Positions 6,867 through 7,092 of a stretch of 7,092 nucleotides of DNA are shown one piece after another. The stretch comes from Tannerella sp. (GTDB lineage Bacteria > Bacteroidota > Bacteroidia > Bacteroidales > Tannerellaceae). The notes beneath the pieces were generated by a model, which was given only the letters and a program-made list of their open reading frames with translations, made no database searches and was not told the origin of the DNA. The stretch covers positions 1 through 7,092 of the forward strand of contig JAIRLL010000230.1 of NCBI GenBank assembly GCA_031259505.1, written 5' to 3'. The position numbers and the translations under genes are program-made. Each line of letters opens with the position of its first letter. Within the stretch, counting starts at the first letter, position 1.

Positions 6867-6957
6867 GGGGATATAAGGCCTCGCAATGACGCTTTTCGTG
6901 AACGGAACATTTTTAACCGCAAAGGCACAAAGGGCATAAAGGTTTCACAGGTTTCAA
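6867..6957. other. Repeat-rich downstream flank of the operon
   Basis: No gene and no convincing terminator were found. A weak candidate is TTC/GAA around GTGAACG (6895-6907), followed by five T residues ending near 6914. GGCCTCGCAATGACG (6877-6891) resembles a motif (CGTCATTGCGAG on the other strand) scattered between genes in many bacteria. AACCGCAAAGGCACAAAGG (6915-6933) resembles another dispersed intergenic motif and contains the near-tandem pair GCACAAAGG and GCATAAAGG. These resemblances come from memory only. The stretch leads directly into the 23-bp array. Confidence 0.4.
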
Positions 6958-7092
6958 GCGTCTTGTCTCGACGCCGCCTTGCGTCTTGTCTCGACGCCGC
7001 CCGCCTGTTAGGCGAACAGCCGCCCGTCTGTTAGACGAACAGCCGTCCGTCTATTGATCGTGTAGCCGTCCGCCTGTTGATCGAATAGCCGC
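6958..7092. repeat. 23-bp tandem repeat array, cut by the window edge
   Basis: Five full units with exact 23-base periodicity lie at 6974-6996, 6997-7019, 7020-7042, 7043-7065 and 7066-7088. A partial unit lies at each side (6958-6973 and 7089-7092). All units start CCGCC or CCGTC. The first two copies are one subtype (GCGTCTTGTCTCGACG) and the rest another (core CTGTT...CGAACAG). Each unit holds a short dyad centred on unit position 16. The period is not a multiple of three, and stops such as TAG occur, so it is not coding. It has no CRISPR-like spacers. The array continues beyond the sequence given. Confidence 0.9.

Noticed and set aside
6958..7092. CRISPR array
   Set aside because: The repeats are directly adjacent with a 23-base period and no unique spacers, and no cas gene is present.

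Overview
The window looks like chromosomal DNA of a Bacteroidales-type bacterium (phylum Bacteroidota). Three things point there. Two promoters fit the Bacteroides pattern (TAnnTTTG at -7, with TTG about 20 bases upstream in one case). Start codons are preceded by A/T-rich leaders instead of Shine-Dalgarno boxes. The three-gene block aconitase - isocitrate dehydrogenase - citrate synthase includes a mitochondrial-type aconitase, as described for Bacteroides fragilis. Genus cannot be fixed from the sequence. The coding regions are GC-rich and the leaders AT-rich. A bacterial lipoprotein serpin is also known from this order (miropin of Tannerella forsythia), but that is only a loose taxonomic hint.

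Layout, all genes on the + strand. Bases 1-413 hold no convincing gene; they carry a possible insertion-sequence end, a strong imperfect hairpin, a dyad and a promoter for the serpin. Bases 414-1685 encode a serpin with a lipoprotein signal peptide, followed by a strong intrinsic terminator (1720-1752). Bases 1753-2055 contain a perfect -7 promoter box and a leader of about 185 bases. Bases 2056-6866 form a tight operon (gaps of 19 and 13 bases) of aconitase, isocitrate dehydrogenase and citrate synthase. After the operon comes non-coding sequence rich in repeats, ending in a 23-bp tandem array that runs off the window edge.

The three operon enzymes form the oxidative branch of the citric acid cycle: oxaloacetate plus acetyl-CoA to citrate, to isocitrate, to 2-oxoglutarate plus CO2. 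In an anaerobe this mainly supplies 2-oxoglutarate for glutamate synthesis. The coenzyme-site residues of the dehydrogenase (Asp322, Ile323, Ala329) predict NAD+ rather than NADP+ use. The serpin is a separate transcription unit, probably a membrane-anchored protease inhibitor that protects the cell envelope from host or neighbour proteases.

Most of the window is ordinary metabolism. The parts most worth a second look are the 23-bp tandem array, whose units keep a dyad at the same internal position through compensatory base changes; the serpin's reactive loop; and the predicted NAD+ specificity of the dehydrogenase.
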